Of a stretch of 64,000 nt of DNA, positions 21,666 through 32,847 are shown in pieces. The DNA comes from Ichthyophis bannanicus. Taxonomy: Eukaryota; Chordata; Amphibia; Gymnophiona; Ichthyophiidae. The stretch lies in contig CM066031.1 in NCBI GenBank assembly GCA_033557465.1, forward strand, positions 173,879,043 to 173,943,042, read 5' to 3'. Made by a program: the position numbers and the translations under genes. Numbering within the stretch: position 1 is the first letter of the stretch; each line of letters opens with the position of its first letter. Below the pieces are notes generated by a model. That model was not told the DNA's origin, made no database searches, and saw only the letters and a program-made list of their open reading frames with translations.

Positions 21666-22689
21666 AGACAGTGCAGTCCCTGGAGATAGTAGACCTGGCA
21701 GGGTGGGGTTCCAAAACCTGCTCTGCACATTATTACTGTGAGCTCCTTCACCCTGTCTGGTGACAAACGTGCAAATATAACACGGGTATGACGTCCGAAC
21801 AGAGGGGGATAGCATATTCCCAAGCTGGGCAACAGTGCTATTGATGGACAACCATAGGGAACACTCCCAGGAAGGGTCCAATACACGGAGACGTTTTTGG
21901 AGGTGTCTCCGCTCCGTGCCCCTTTCCAAACAAATGTTATTTTATTTTTTTGGAGCTCTGCTGGGTGTGTTTTTAACTTTTGCGCATTACTATACCTGTT
22001 CCCCAGCTGATTTACTATTTTAATGCTTTTGTTGTGGTCATTTCCTCTTTTTCATTGCAGTTTTGTGCTGTGCACATGTATCACACTGCTGACGTTTTGC
22101 ATGTTTCCCCGGTTTTGCTGTACATTGCTGACGTAAATGGTTTCTCTTCCCTTTATATGCCCTCTACCGCGAGTGTTTCACTCGCGCTATTTTTTACATG
22201 TAAATTCGGGCCCGATACTGTGCGGGGAGCCTCTCCCCTCCCACTCTCCACCCATTGACCCCGTCCCTCCGCCCCTCCGGAGCCTTCCTCCGCCCTCCTT
22301 TAGCCGTTCCACGCCTCTATCGGACATTTGCGGGCCCGCACTTGTACGGGGCCCGTTACTGAACCGCGTACCTGTGCGGGGGTGACAAGCACGTGTGCGG
22401 GGCGTTTAAACGTGTTTCTGCACGTTTCAATGCCGCGTTGCCGTGCGCTATTTTGCGCCGCGCAGATTTGCAGACTTTAGTAAACATGCCCCATAGTGTC
22501 TAAGAAAATCATGTTGGCTAGCCATGCAGTCATTAATAGGAAATTTGAACTTTGCTTATTGAGTAATTGCCATGAGGTAAGTATTCCTATGATGACTAGC
22601 AGCTGCCACAGTTGGCATTTGCAGGCTTCCCCATTTTATCAGAATCACAAAACCAAAACATGAAGGCTTTCCTAAGGGAGTACAATGGA

Positions 22690-23935
22690 CTATCAGTGTG
22701 GCAGTGGCAGCAGGTGTCTAGTAATGACCTTTAATTCAATTCTGAAGCTTTGGGAGTGGAAGGTTTTGGAGTATACTTCAAAAAATTCCAATGTGTGTCC
22801 TCTTTTCAGAGAGCTGGATAGTTTCGGGTACCAACAAGAATATCATGTCTTTAGAGTTGTTTCTGATTATGTTGGTCCTCTCTGTATAGACTGTCTGATT
22901 GCAGCACAGAAGAGTGGTAATATAGCAGTGGTGAAAGTGATTAACAATTAGTTATCACGCTGTGAACTAGTGACTAGCATACTTAGAGAATATGTACTGC
23001 ACTAACTACTGCTGAATGTTATGGCACAAGTGAGGCATTTCTCTGGTTTTCAAAACAAAATTGCTGACTCTGTATGGGCCCTGTTTAGGATGTTGGCCCC
23101 TGAGGAAGCTCCGATAGAAGTGTTAATCCCAAACCACCTGAGCTCTTTAGAACCCAGTGGCATGGAATCTGATTTAGCTGTCCTGTGCCCCCAGTACTTG
23201 GAGATCATACATACAGGAGTACCAGCAAGTTAAGTGCTTCATTGGAAGCAGAGGGTGGTCACATGGACCATGGACCATGGACGAGCAGTTGATAGTTGAG
23301 TATATCACACATACTAAGGAATCAAGTTCATCTGGGTGAACAATGGTGGTCAATCCAGCTGCTCTGGCCTTTTTTTGTAAAGCAGAGGGCCATAGCAACC
23401 TAACAACTCGATTCATGGTAAAATGGGTCATGGTTGGTTGGGTCAGGGAGGCAGGCTACTGCACCCTTAGATCAAAGGCACTCCATCGCATACCAGGCTA
23501 TGAAAGCTCTTGGACTAAGTAGAGGAAGATGCCTGCAAGATATGTCTCTTCATAATGACCTTTTCAGTGCCATTTTTCTCAGCCTTGAGAGTCAGCGAGC
23601 TGGTGGAAGTATCCAAGAAAGAAGTGCAAAACAATGGTCTACTACTAAAAAAATATATACCTAGAGGATGATAAAATGTGCTTGTATATTCTCAGATCCA
23701 AGTGGATCAGGTAGAAAAGGGTTTGGAGGTAGTCTTCCATTGAGTGGCAGCTGTGCACACCTATCCAGTACAGAACATGCAAACCTACTTGACTATTAGA
23801 CTGCAAGTTGGGGAACACTTCTTAATACATAAATATGATACCTGGCTGTACTGTTTTCAGTTCACTGCATTAGTAAAGAAATGTCTAATAACAGCCATAA
23901 AGCAAATTGGTAAATGGAAATCTGCCACCTAAAAG
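22690..23935 (+). pseudogene. Ngaro-like YR retrotransposon relic: RNase H and tyrosine recombinase
   Basis: No single frame covers it, but the three forward frames together give a recognisable order. An RNase H part (22760-23180) has GFGVYF, GPLCIDCL, NIAVVKVINN, then QVRHFSGFQNKIADS, and FRMLAPEE. A recombinase part (23400-23935) has VGWVREAGYCTLRSKALHR, the box-I arginine segment FFSALRVSELVEVSKKEVQ, VQNMQTYLTIRLQVGEHFL, FQFTALVKKCL and a final IGKWKS. The RNase H ending with a LAP segment followed by a XerD-like recombinase is typical of Ngaro elements and not of the DIRS elements in this window. There are many stops and frameshifts and the final H-R-Y part is missing, so it is an old dead copy. 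The upstream reverse transcriptase and the split direct repeats of Ngaro are not visible. Confidence 0.75.
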
Positions 23936-25227
23936 ATGTACATAAGACCAGAAACGTAGTGCTTCAATAATGCACAAAGACAACCGATTGCATTTGTTTT
24001 TACACAGATTAGGAGCCATAGAGAGAGATGGTGTAGATCACTTGATGTTTGTTTGTATTGCAGGTCAAAGTAAGCAAGCAGGGTGAGACTTTATGGCAGC
24101 CTTAAGGTCCTATCACTTGGGAGGGAGCCTTACTGGACCTGGTGCTTACAAATGGGGAAAGTATTTTTGATGTTATAATTAAAAGGTGAGAGTGAACTCA
24201 CTTGAATTAATAAGTAAGAACACATTTTATGCATTTCTAATAATTTCTGGATTAACATATTACCTTCAAAGTTTCAAGCCTTCAAAAAAGATCAAGGAAG
24301 TTAAGACTCCCAAAGTCATTTAGACCTTCACAAAGTTAAAAGGAATAAATTGTATTTATTTTTCTATTGATAGATACCCCTAAGCAGTTATTCAAACACC
24401 TTCTAGTTAGTTTTAATTTAAAATATGTGCCTGAGAAGGTCAAAACTGAACAGCCATGCTGCTCTAAAATCAAAAGCAGCATGTTCTCTGTACTAGCCAC
24501 AAGGGTAATCAAACATCATCAGTTAAAACATGCAGGCAGCAGATAGCTGTTGGAACTTCATTTTTCATTGTAAAAAGGAGATAAAAATTCTATTTTGCAT
24601 TTTGCCTATATCACTGTCTGCATAGAGATAAGAATTAAATTAACTATAGCTGGAATAATAAACAATGCTGATAGGTAATATGTACTGAATTTCTGGTTAA
24701 TTTCTTTGATTGTGTTTTGAAGAATTATTGGATCCAAGCAATTGACTTTGACATTCATGTTAAGGCTGTTTTGTATACACTAACTTTGGTGTGTTATGCA
24801 GTAGCGCTTTAACATGCACCTTAAAATGATTGTCCATCACATTAACAAGTAAGGGCTAAAATTTGTGCTTATCTACATGTACATGAGGGAGCATCATATG
24901 ACAAGAAGGTGCTACTGTGTTACATTTAAGAGCTATGTTTTTTCTTAGATTTTCCTGTAAATGTGTAATTAAGGGCCCCCTTTTACTAACACTTTGCTCC
25001 AGCTATCTCCTGCATAGCCCATAAGCTAAGTGTTAGTAAAATGGTCTCTAAATATCAGTCTGTTAAATATGTCTTTTTTGAACCTATGCACCTTTCAACC
25101 TTTTTGGCTTCTGCTCTTGTTGGCTTGCCCTAAAATTGCTCTGTATACATATATGACTTGAATAGCCAATTTGTTGCCTCTGCATTCCTTTAAGGAATTT
25201 TTGTTTTGGATTTCCTTTGGTAAACCC
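23936..25227. other. Non-coding, with a CR1 endonuclease scrap and a short MITE
   Basis: Mostly AT-rich. At 24110-24175 (+) the frame GALLDLVLTNGESIFDVIIK is the LLDLVLTN segment of a CR1 endonuclease, followed by a stop. This is a small relic. A 76-bp MITE lies at 24973-25048. No gene is visible in the rest. Confidence 0.55.
24973..25048. mobile_element. PIF/Harbinger-like MITE, 76 bp
   Basis: Inverted ends GGGCCCCCTTTTACTAACAC and GTGTTAGTAAAATGGTCTC, flanked by TAA on both sides (24970-24972 and 25049-25051). A related 108-bp copy lies at 43644-43751. Confidence 0.65.
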
Positions 25228-25419
25228 TAGGGGGTATGATTACTAAACCGCGGTAAAGTTACCAGCGGTAAGTGCAGCGTTAAGGTACCTGAAGCCATAT
25301 AAAGCAGTGGGCAGGTAGGGGATGAGCTGTTTAATGTGTATTAAAGGTCGCCTTGGCCGTTTAACACATGTTAACGAGACATTGCACTTTAAGGTGACAA
25401 ACAGGGCATAATAAGGCTG

Positions 25420-25850
25420 ACAAGGCGCCCTAAGGGCTTTTAGGTGCCCTAACCTAAGGCACATTAATTCAAGGCGCCTTAAGGGCTGTAAGGTGCCACA
25501 ACCTAAGGTGCCTTAAGTTAGGGCATCTTAAAGCCCTTAGTGCGCCTTAAAGCCCTTAGGGTGCCTTGAATTAAGGAGCCTTAACCTAAGGTCCTTAAGT
25601 TAAGGCACCTTGGGTTAAGACACCTTAGGCTAAGGCGCCCTAAGGACTTTAAGGTGCCTTAGGTTAAGGCACCTTATAAGGTACCTTAGGATAAGGCACC
25701 TTATAAGACACCTTAGGTTAAGGTGTCCTAAGGGTTTTAAGTTGCCTTAAGTTAAGGTACCTTATAAGGCACCTTAGGTTAAGGTGCCCTAAGGATGTTA
25801 AGGTGCCTTAAGTTAAGGTGCCCTAAGAGTTGTAAGGTGCTTCAAGTTGA
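25420..25850. repeat. Palindromic AAGGTGCC/GGCACCTT array in copy E
   Basis: About 430 bp of alternating AAGGTGCCTTAAG, GGTTAAGGCACCTTA and CCCTAAGG words in both orientations, with a fuzzy period of roughly 35-50 bp. It would fold readily as single strand. It lies about 190 bp inside the TIR, where other copies have different short repeats. Confidence 0.85.
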
Positions 25851-26419
25851 CAAACATGAACTGTAAGGCATAAAAACAGATGTAACCTTAATACTGGATA
25901 GAGCACCAAGGAAAGGCAATGAACAAGTGATGGAAGGAAGGAGAGGTGGGAGCTGACTGACCTGCCATATCTGCAGGCATCCTATGTGGCAGCCGGTAAA
26001 GTGGACAAACATGTTGGAGGCAGCTGTACCGATGCACAGGATGTTGGCATTGTAAAGTGCTGCAATGACAGTGGGTGGCAGAGGATGGGAATACATGTCC
26101 CCCCATTGGAGGCAGAGGTGGTATGATATTTGCAATGATAGGAGGACAGAGGAGTAGTGGTGCCATGCAGATCAGGTACAGGCGAGGTAAGCACGAAGAG
26201 CCGCAATGCAGAAAAGGGTACCAGTGCAGGACATGGGGTAGCAGCCTCCACAAGAAGACAGGACTGTACACAGCTGACAGAGGCAGATAGATGGGCTGAA
26301 GGATGGTTGGCAACTAAAATGAGGGTGTTATGGGCTGGCAGCACAGATCTGAAGAGATGTGACTGTTACAGGCATGAAAATGATTTGAGTAGGACTGGCA
26401 TAAAAAATAAGAACAAAGG

Positions 26420-26492
26420 AGAATTGATCCCAGAACCCCTGCCTATAGGAGTCATTGTACTAACCAGTAGGCTAGACCTCCATGACACTTTG
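26420..26492 (-). repeat. tRNA-like unit, copy E 3' half
   Basis: On the minus strand TCTAGCCTACTGGTTAGTAC (box A) and GGGATCAATTCTCC (box B). It corresponds to the forward unit at 15147-15222. Confidence 0.5.
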
Positions 26493-27785
26493 CACAGCAA
26501 TGGCTGGATACAAAAAGACTGCAGGTCACAGCACAAAATGTCTGCTGTGTGTGCCAGGATAGGGTAACCCCACCAGTAACCATGATGCAATGCACATGCA
26601 GAACAGCAGTCTACAGCTGATCACCAAATGGAGAATGCACCTCTCCAGCACCTCAGCTTGGTATGAAGAACTGACAGTGTGTGATACTGGCACAGAACAG
26701 CTACAGACCATGCCACTGTGCAGGTTCTGTTTTCACCCTGAGGTTGAGGATGGGTGCCCAGCATCAGGTCTGCAGTACCTATGGTGCTAGCGATATACTT
26801 TGCTGCTGATCCCCATCATTACCTGTATGCATGTATGCGCGCCATGTGTTCTCTGCAGTAGCACCTAGAATCACCCTGTGTCCATCTCTATGCCCCAGTC
26901 ACATCTAGCTCTGGAGAACTGAAATCCCCCCCAGAATAGTGCATACCCAGTGTCACAATGTGGTTGCCATAGCCATCTATTATCAGGACAGAGGGGGTGT
27001 CTAGACTCTTATGAGGTTTATGTAGCAATGTCTAATATATGGCCCTCTCTGAGTCAAATGGTTTACAATATATGTCCCTTTTCCTCAATTGGTCTGCAAT
27101 AAACCTTTTTGTAATAGAAGCAGTGGAGGAACATGTGACACAGGCATGAAGAATGGCTGTGCAACCAGCAACCCCAGTCCCCCTGGCCAAAGGCTATCAT
27201 GAGGGGGGTTAGACCAGAGACCAGATATGTACCTGTTACTAGAGCACTGGCAGACCCGCAGTAATGCTGGCAGTAGGCCTGGAAAACCTCAGCTGCAACC
27301 CACCAAGGTCTGACATGCACCAGCAGAAGGCACAGTCAGACTGTACTTGCTGCACCCCCCAGGTGTTCCAGCCATGCACATACTAACTGCAGACAGTCTG
27401 CTTGCCAGTTATTATTGCATACTCACGGAGAAACAATGTGTACCCTGAGTTGAGATGTACAGCATAGACAGCCAACAGGTACCTCAGTGATTGGGCCCCA
27501 GAAAAGGGAGCACACAGATATCACTAGAGATAGGTGCTATATAACACTATGTGGGAACATAGCCGTGCCATGGTCACTGCTCGGTCAGAGTGAGAGTGTC
27601 CTCCCAGAATGACATGCTGTGGCCACCCTGTCCATGCAGGTGGTGATCAGGCACTATGATGTCACAGCCATTGCCCTACCTCCGATGCAGATGCATCCTG
27701 CCCAATCTGCCCTGTCTGGGCCATACCCACAATACCTTGCTCTTCAGAATGCACATTTGCAGGATAATGCTGGAAACAATGTATG

Positions 27786-30547
27786 CATTATTTATTTATT
27801 TATTTTATTTACATTCTCTTATATACCGCACTATTCGGCATCAGCGCGGTTCACATAGAACAAAAAGTCTCAGTACAATAACAAGCATGAGATTACAGAT
27901 AACAAGGGAAGGAACTTGGATAACAAGGGAAACTATTTACAGTCTATTTACAGATGTAACACTACTGCATGGATACAAGTTATTAGGAACAGGTGCTAAG
28001 AATATATTCAATAATCAAGGCGATTCATCCTATGTCTGTTATTGAGAAACCACGAGACTGAATAGCTGGGTGGAATCACTGATGTCAATGGGTGTCAATG
28101 GCTCTATAAGATGTTTGTTAAAGAGATGGAATTTGAGGGCTTTCCTGAATTGTGATACACTGTTGATAGCCCGTATGCCAGGAGGTAGTGTATTCCAGCA
28201 CCTAGGGGCACAGAGGATAAAGGCTCTATTGGCTGTGGAAGAAGAGCAGCTTGTAAGGGCCTTTGGGAGTTTTAAGGAGTTGATGGCTGAGGATCTTCTT
28301 GTTCTGTTTGGTGTGGTGGTATGAATAAGGTCAGATAAGGAAGGAGCGGAAAGCTTGTTGAGAGCTTTGAACGTGAGAAGTAGAGTTTTGAAGGTAATTC
28401 TGGCCTGAATGGGTAGCCAATGTAATTGAATCAGCAAAGGAGTAACATGGTCAGTCCTGGCGGCCCCCTGGAGTACCCTTGCTGCGGCATTCATAGCCAG
28501 CTGTAAAGGGTTTAAGGTGGATTGAGGGAGACCTTGGAGAATGACATTGGCGTAATCGAAGTGGGGTATTATCAGTGCCTGGTAGATAGTCCTGAAGTCT
28601 TTTGGTTCTAGCATGGAGCGTAGGTGTCTCAGGGAACGGATCTTGTAATATATTGTTCTGACTGTGTTTCCTATGTGGGGCTTCATATCCAGGCGTTGAT
28701 CCAGAGTAACTCCTAGGTAACGTATTGAGGGTTTGGATTGCAGTTCAGCTTCCTTAGTTCTGATAGATTGGGGTGGTATGAAGTTGGGGTTCCTTGTGAT
28801 AAAGAGAACTTCAGTTTTCTTATGTTGTATACGGAGGTTTTGGGAGAGCAGCCAGTCAGAAACTGCATTGAAACAGTTTATTAGAGGGGAGAGATCCAAA
28901 TGGTCAGTGGAGATGGGGGTGTAAAGTAGAACATCATCGGCATATAGCATGCAGTCGACATTAAATGACCGTATGATCTCACATATTGGTTGCATGTAGA
29001 CATTAAATAAAAGGGCAGAGAGTGAGGAACCTTGAGGGACTCCCTGATCTAGGTGGAAGGGTTCTGAAGTTCTGCCTCCTGAGCGGACATGCTGCCATCT
29101 TCCGGATAAGTAGGACCTGCACCATTCAAGTGCTGTTCCAGTGATGCCCTTCTCAGTTAGCCTCATTAAAAGGAGATCGTGATTCACTGAATCAAACGCT
29201 GCTGCGATGTCCAGAAAGATGAGGGCGAATCCTTGGCGGATGTTATCTATGCCAGTGATTATCTTGCTGAAGAGTATGTTGAGGAGAGTTTCGACTCCAT
29301 GATATTCCCTGAAGCCATGTTGGCAGGGGTCTAGCGGAGCAGCGGTGTCAATATGGTCCTGTAACTGACGTTGGACCTCCTTTTCGATGATCTTAGCAAG
29401 TAGAGGTATGCTAGAGATAGGTCTATAGGACTCAACCTTTAGGGGGTCGAGTTTGCAGTTTTTCAACAGGGGTCTAATTGAAGTGTGTTTAAGGGCTGAA
29501 GGGAATGATCCTGTTGAGAAGGAGAGGTTCATTATGGAGGCAATTACTGAGCTGAAGTGACTGCGGAGCTCTTTGATCCAGAAGGTAGGGCATGGATCAG
29601 ACTGGGATGTAGTGATGTTGAGTGCTGTAATAGTGTCTTCAATTCCTTTCTTAGAAGGAATAGAGAATGCAGAAAGAGCTCCAGGGGTGACCTGCCCAAG
29701 GGTGGTGGTTGTTGTGGTGGTTCTGTTAATAAGGCACATCTTAGATTGTAAGTGGGCTGCAAAGTCTTGAGGATGTATTTCAACTTGCGGCCCAGAGGAT
29801 GGTTCCTTAGATAGGGACTTAACAAGGTCAAAAAGGTCGTGTGGCTTATTGAGAGATCTCATCAAGGTGTCCGAGTGGTATCGTTTCATTGACTCAGAGA
29901 TTGCCTTGCGGTGAGCAGCTAGGTGGCTATTGAATGCTGTCAGGTCCACAATAGCATGGGAGCGACGCCAACGTTTTTCAAGTTTCCGTAATAGGATGAG
30001 GGATTCTCTAAGGTCTGCAGTATACCAGGGGGCGTTCTCTCTTTTCCTTGAATGCTTTTTTGCTGGGGGACGCACGGCAATAGCACTGAGACTATTGTTC
30101 CAGTGAGAGATTAGGTCCTCAAGATTTGTGGCAGTGGTATTTATGAGTTGTTGAGTTTCCGCAAGGATGAGCTCTTTGTTAAATGGCTTAAAAGATCTAG
30201 TGGTTGGTCTTGCTGTGTTAGCTGGTGTCTTGAAGCTTTTGGAGAAGGTTTTGCTTGAAGGAATCTGGAAGATGATCAATTTGTGATCAGACCAGGGAAC
30301 AGGAGTAATGGATGTAATAGGATCGAGAGATGTGTTGAGGGATGACTGAGGGGCGAATATCAGATCTAGAGTGTTGCCTTTAGTGTGAGTGGGGGCTTTC
30401 ACTAGTTGCGTGAAGCCGAGGTTCTCAAGGGCTTCTAGGAATGGAACTGCTTGGTTATCCTGTAAAGTTGGTAGGTTGAAGTCACCTAGGATCCACATTG
30501 GTGTATGTGGGCTATGAGGGTTGGAGGCAAGCTCGATGATAGGCCCA
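27786..30547 (-). mobile_element. L2-like LINE, 5'-truncated, young
   Basis: The 3' end lies at 27786 with a (TAAA/TAAATAAA)n tail, preceded on the minus strand by ACCGCGCTGATGCCGAATAG and TGCGGTATATAAGAGAATG. The coding frame is intact up to the 5' break near 30546. There the sequence returns to copy E (GGCCCAGTGAGGAGTAGG, found also at 62715-62730 in reverse complement). About 20 bp of the old site seem to have been lost or rearranged (GGCCCAGTGAGG is doubled), and no clean target duplication is seen. Confidence 0.92.
28039..30546 (-). CDS. L2-like ORF2 (partial): endonuclease C-terminal half, reverse transcriptase
   Basis: One uninterrupted frame of about 835 codons from the 5' break to the stop at 28039. 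The formal open frame starts at 30600, but its first 18 codons come from the flanking element and are not original. In formal numbering, the APE-type endonuclease remains show GDFNLP (39-44), KGNTLDLIF (74-82) and SDH (104-106). RT motifs are SIRPLLK, YRPISSIPLL, FLDIAAAFD (462-470), QGVPQGSSLS (519-528) and catalytic YADD (553-556), followed by the C-terminal RLGVTLD-type and HWLPIQARI segments typical of the L2 clade. The role is target-primed reverse transcription. The lack of stops implies recent insertion, but the missing 5' part makes it non-autonomous. Confidence 0.9.
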   Translation of the reverse strand, partial: GPIIELASNPHSPHTPMWILGDFNLPTLQDNQAVPFLEALENLGFTQLVKAPTHTKGNTLDLIFAPQSSLNTSLDPITSITPVPWSDHKLIIFQIPSSKTFSKSFKTPANTARPTTRSFKPFNKELILAETQQLINTTATNLEDLISHWNNSLSAIAVRPPAKKHSRKRENAPWYTADLRESLILLRKLEKRWRRSHAIVDLTAFNSHLAAHRKAISESMKRYHSDTLMRSLNKPHDLFDLVKSLSKEPSSGPQVEIHPQDFAAHLQSKMCLINRTTTTTTTLGQVTPGALSAFSIPSKKGIEDTITALNITTSQSDPCPTFWIKELRSHFSSVIASIMNLSFSTGSFPSALKHTSIRPLLKNCKLDPLKVESYRPISSIPLLAKIIEKEVQRQLQDHIDTAAPLDPCQHGFREYHGVETLLNILFSKIITGIDNIRQGFALIFLDIAAAFDSVNHDLLLMRLTEKGITGTALEWCRSYLSGRWQHVRSGGRTSEPFHLDQGVPQGSSLSALLFNVYMQPICEIIRSFNVDCMLYADDVLLYTPISTDHLDLSPLINCFNAVSDWLLSQNLRIQHKKTEVLFITRNPNFIPPQSIRTKEAELQSKPSIRYLGVTLDQRLDMKPHIGNTVRTIYYKIRSLRHLRSMLEPKDFRTIYQALIIPHFDYANVILQGLPQSTLNPLQLAMNAAARVLQGAARTDHVTPLLIQLHWLPIQARITFKTLLLTFKALNKLSAPSLSDLIHTTTPNRTRRSSAINSLKLPKALTSCSSSTANRAFILCAPRCWNTLPPGIRAINSVSQFRKALKFHLFNKHLIEPLTPIDISDSTQLFSLVVSQ

Positions 30548-30884
30548 GTGAGGCCCAGTGAGGAGTAGGAAGCCACAAAACAATGGATAGACATACACAC
30601 CCACTCCTATTGCAGCATTGTGCAAAGATAGGGGTAGTTGGCAACCCTGCCCACCACACTGGTCCTGATCACAGTGCAGGCATTGCTAAGGTGTGCAGGA
30701 ACTAGCAGTAGTGCTCTGGTGATAGCTGCTGCTCCATGCTAGTACTAACAGCCTTCCTCTTGATGAAGCTTTGGATAGTGGAGCCTGTGTGGTTGGGTGT
30801 TTGTACCCCTGTTGGCTGATGCTTTGGGGACTGCACATGTTGATGCTGTATTTGCAATGTAGGGACATGCTCTTCAAAATCCAC

Positions 30885-30968
30885 AGCTGGGACCTGAACC
30901 TGTGACCCTCTGCTCCAAGCCATACTGGCTGTGTGTACTGCACCACACTGTTGCCACAGAAGCACATC
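30885..30968 (-). repeat. tRNA-like unit, copy E 5' half
   Basis: Minus strand: GGTGCAGTACACACAGCCAG (box A like), GGTTCAGGTCCC (box B). Confidence 0.5.
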
Positions 30969-32847
30969 AGTCCCTGGGGCTACCTTTGATTTTCATCAGA
31001 CAGACCTTGTTTGTTGCACTTCTCACCACGTACTGGAACAGGGCATGGTCTTGGTCTGCTGCAGGCAGATGCCACTGCCCCCTCCGCCACCAATACCCCC
31101 CCCCCCCGCCCCGCCATGCTGACATGCCCATATGCTGTCGGTGCTGGTAGTGCGTAGTCCCAGGCCATGCAATGTGCAGGTAGGCGGGTGCCTAGGGTGC
31201 AGGGTCCTGGGTGTGTAGGCATACATGGACATCCACACATCCCCCCCATCACCACCTGCCAATGTTATGCCTCTTCCACAAGGGGGAGAGATGGCTGGGG
31301 GGTGTCAGGTTGGTGATCTAGCAACTATTGGCTAGGGTGGACCTGGTAAATGTAGGTAGATTGTGTTATGCCAGCAGACTGTGGTCAGGTTAGGGCATGC
31401 AATGTGGGTACAGTGTACCCAGTTTGGATTACTGGGTTTATACATGTTTCAGACAATGCGTGGTCATACCCTGCATTGCCTTAACAGGGGCTGTAGTAAA
31501 GGGTGTTTGTTTAGCTGGGTTTTCAAACAGTTTGGGTCGTATCATGGGGAAGGTCCATAGACCCTTGTTAGAGTGGTCCCCATATGTGCACTGCTTGCCC
31601 CATTACAGGCATTCCAGATCATACTGCTAGACCAGTCCAGACAAGCGGGTTATGCACCCCTGCCAGCAGATAGGGAGACAGAGAAAAAAACTCCAAAGCT
31701 GTGATTGGTCAGGCTCTGGGTGACATAGGCATACCCCTAGAGGTCCTATTCAGTATTTTCTCTGTCTCAGCAGATGAGGGTGTTCTTCAAGCTTGTTCTA
31801 CAATTTGTTTTTTTACTTTTTCACTGTATCTTGAGGCTCCTGGATGCACCCAGAGTACACAAGAGGTGTTACTCTGGGTTTCCCAGCAACTTGATTCCCC
31901 AGATAAGCTTGTGGAGCTCCTGAGCCTGGCTTCAGTAGAGCTCCCGATTTTCTTTAAGCAGCGCTGAGTCTTTGCCATGAGGGCTTAGACATCAGCAGGA
32001 GCATCAGGTATCAATTTCTGAGAGAAACTGTAAGTAAACTGTTTTCTTACTTGCCTCAGCTGCCCTGGGTTTATTTCAACTGTATCGGGACCAGCTGTCT
32101 CTGACCTGATTCCTTCACTTCTGGTTTCATCAGGGTCTGTTAAACTGGGTTTTGAAGTTCCTATTTTCTTTTCTTCATTTTTGTTTCCTGGATGCACCCA
32201 GAGCACACAAGAGGTGTTTCTCTGGGTTTCCCAGGCTTCCCTCCTTAATAGCTGTATTTTCTGTAATCAGCAATACAGCGGGGTTTGAGCTCCTGATTTC
32301 ACTGTCTGTGCAGCTCCCCTTCTCTCCAGAAACACCTTCCAGCCCCTGCCATGCGGGTCTAAGTGGCTGCAGAGGGATCAAACTCTAATTTCCCTACCTT
32401 TCAGTCGCTGTAATTACCTTACACTGACTTTGAAAGTTTCTCTTTTCCTCTATGGGAACTTGGCTCCTCTGTACAAGCACAGTTTCCTTCTCCCCTCCGT
32501 TTCTGGTGATTCAGGGTTCATCAGGATTTGAATTTTTAAGTTGCTAGCAGCACTCCTTGTCTCTTCCCCAGCGATTTCACTGCATTTTTAAGGTTTTTAG
32601 AGCTTAGGAAACTTTTATTTTGCAGTTTTTCTGTGCCAGCGGCCATTTTGAAAATCAGGAGGGATTTCTCTTCAGTGTTTGTTTTTTTTTGGAGGGAGCA
32701 GCTCTGGGCAGCCATTTCAAAACATTTAAACATGCTGTGAAGACACAGGGAGTTTCAAAATCCCTTTTCTTTGAAGAGTCTTCTGTTTCACTAAGCCTAC
32801 CTTGATTTTTGTTTACAAAAAAAAAAAAAAAGGTTTAAGCCTCTGCA

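Larger units (their letters stand above)
17931..22492 (-). mobile_element. Long-TIR element copy D, complete, 4562 bp, inverted
   Basis: TIRs GGGGCATGTTTACTAAAC at 17931 and CTTTAGTAAACATGCCCC ending at 22492, flanked by the 3-bp repeat ATA (17928-17930 and 22493-22495). The GC-rich 5' end with the family block lies on the right (about 22215-22275), so the copy points leftwards. Internal modules appear in reverse order compared with B and C: tRNA-like units at 21585-21665 and 20918-20990, the hAT MITE at 20573-20765, the octamer block at 19068-19095 and tRNA-like units at 18128-18970. GGCGGCA-type repeats fill the 3' subterminal zone (18260-18430). No transposase. Confidence 0.87.

Noticed and set aside
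22685..22951. A host gene exon encoding 88 residues
   Set aside because: Read together with the following frames it is part of a Ngaro-like RNase H, interrupted by stops.
30547..30600. The ATG at 30600 as the true start of the L2 protein
   Set aside because: Sequence from about 30547 outward matches the long-TIR family, so the first 18 codons are host-site sequence fused to a 5'-truncated LINE.
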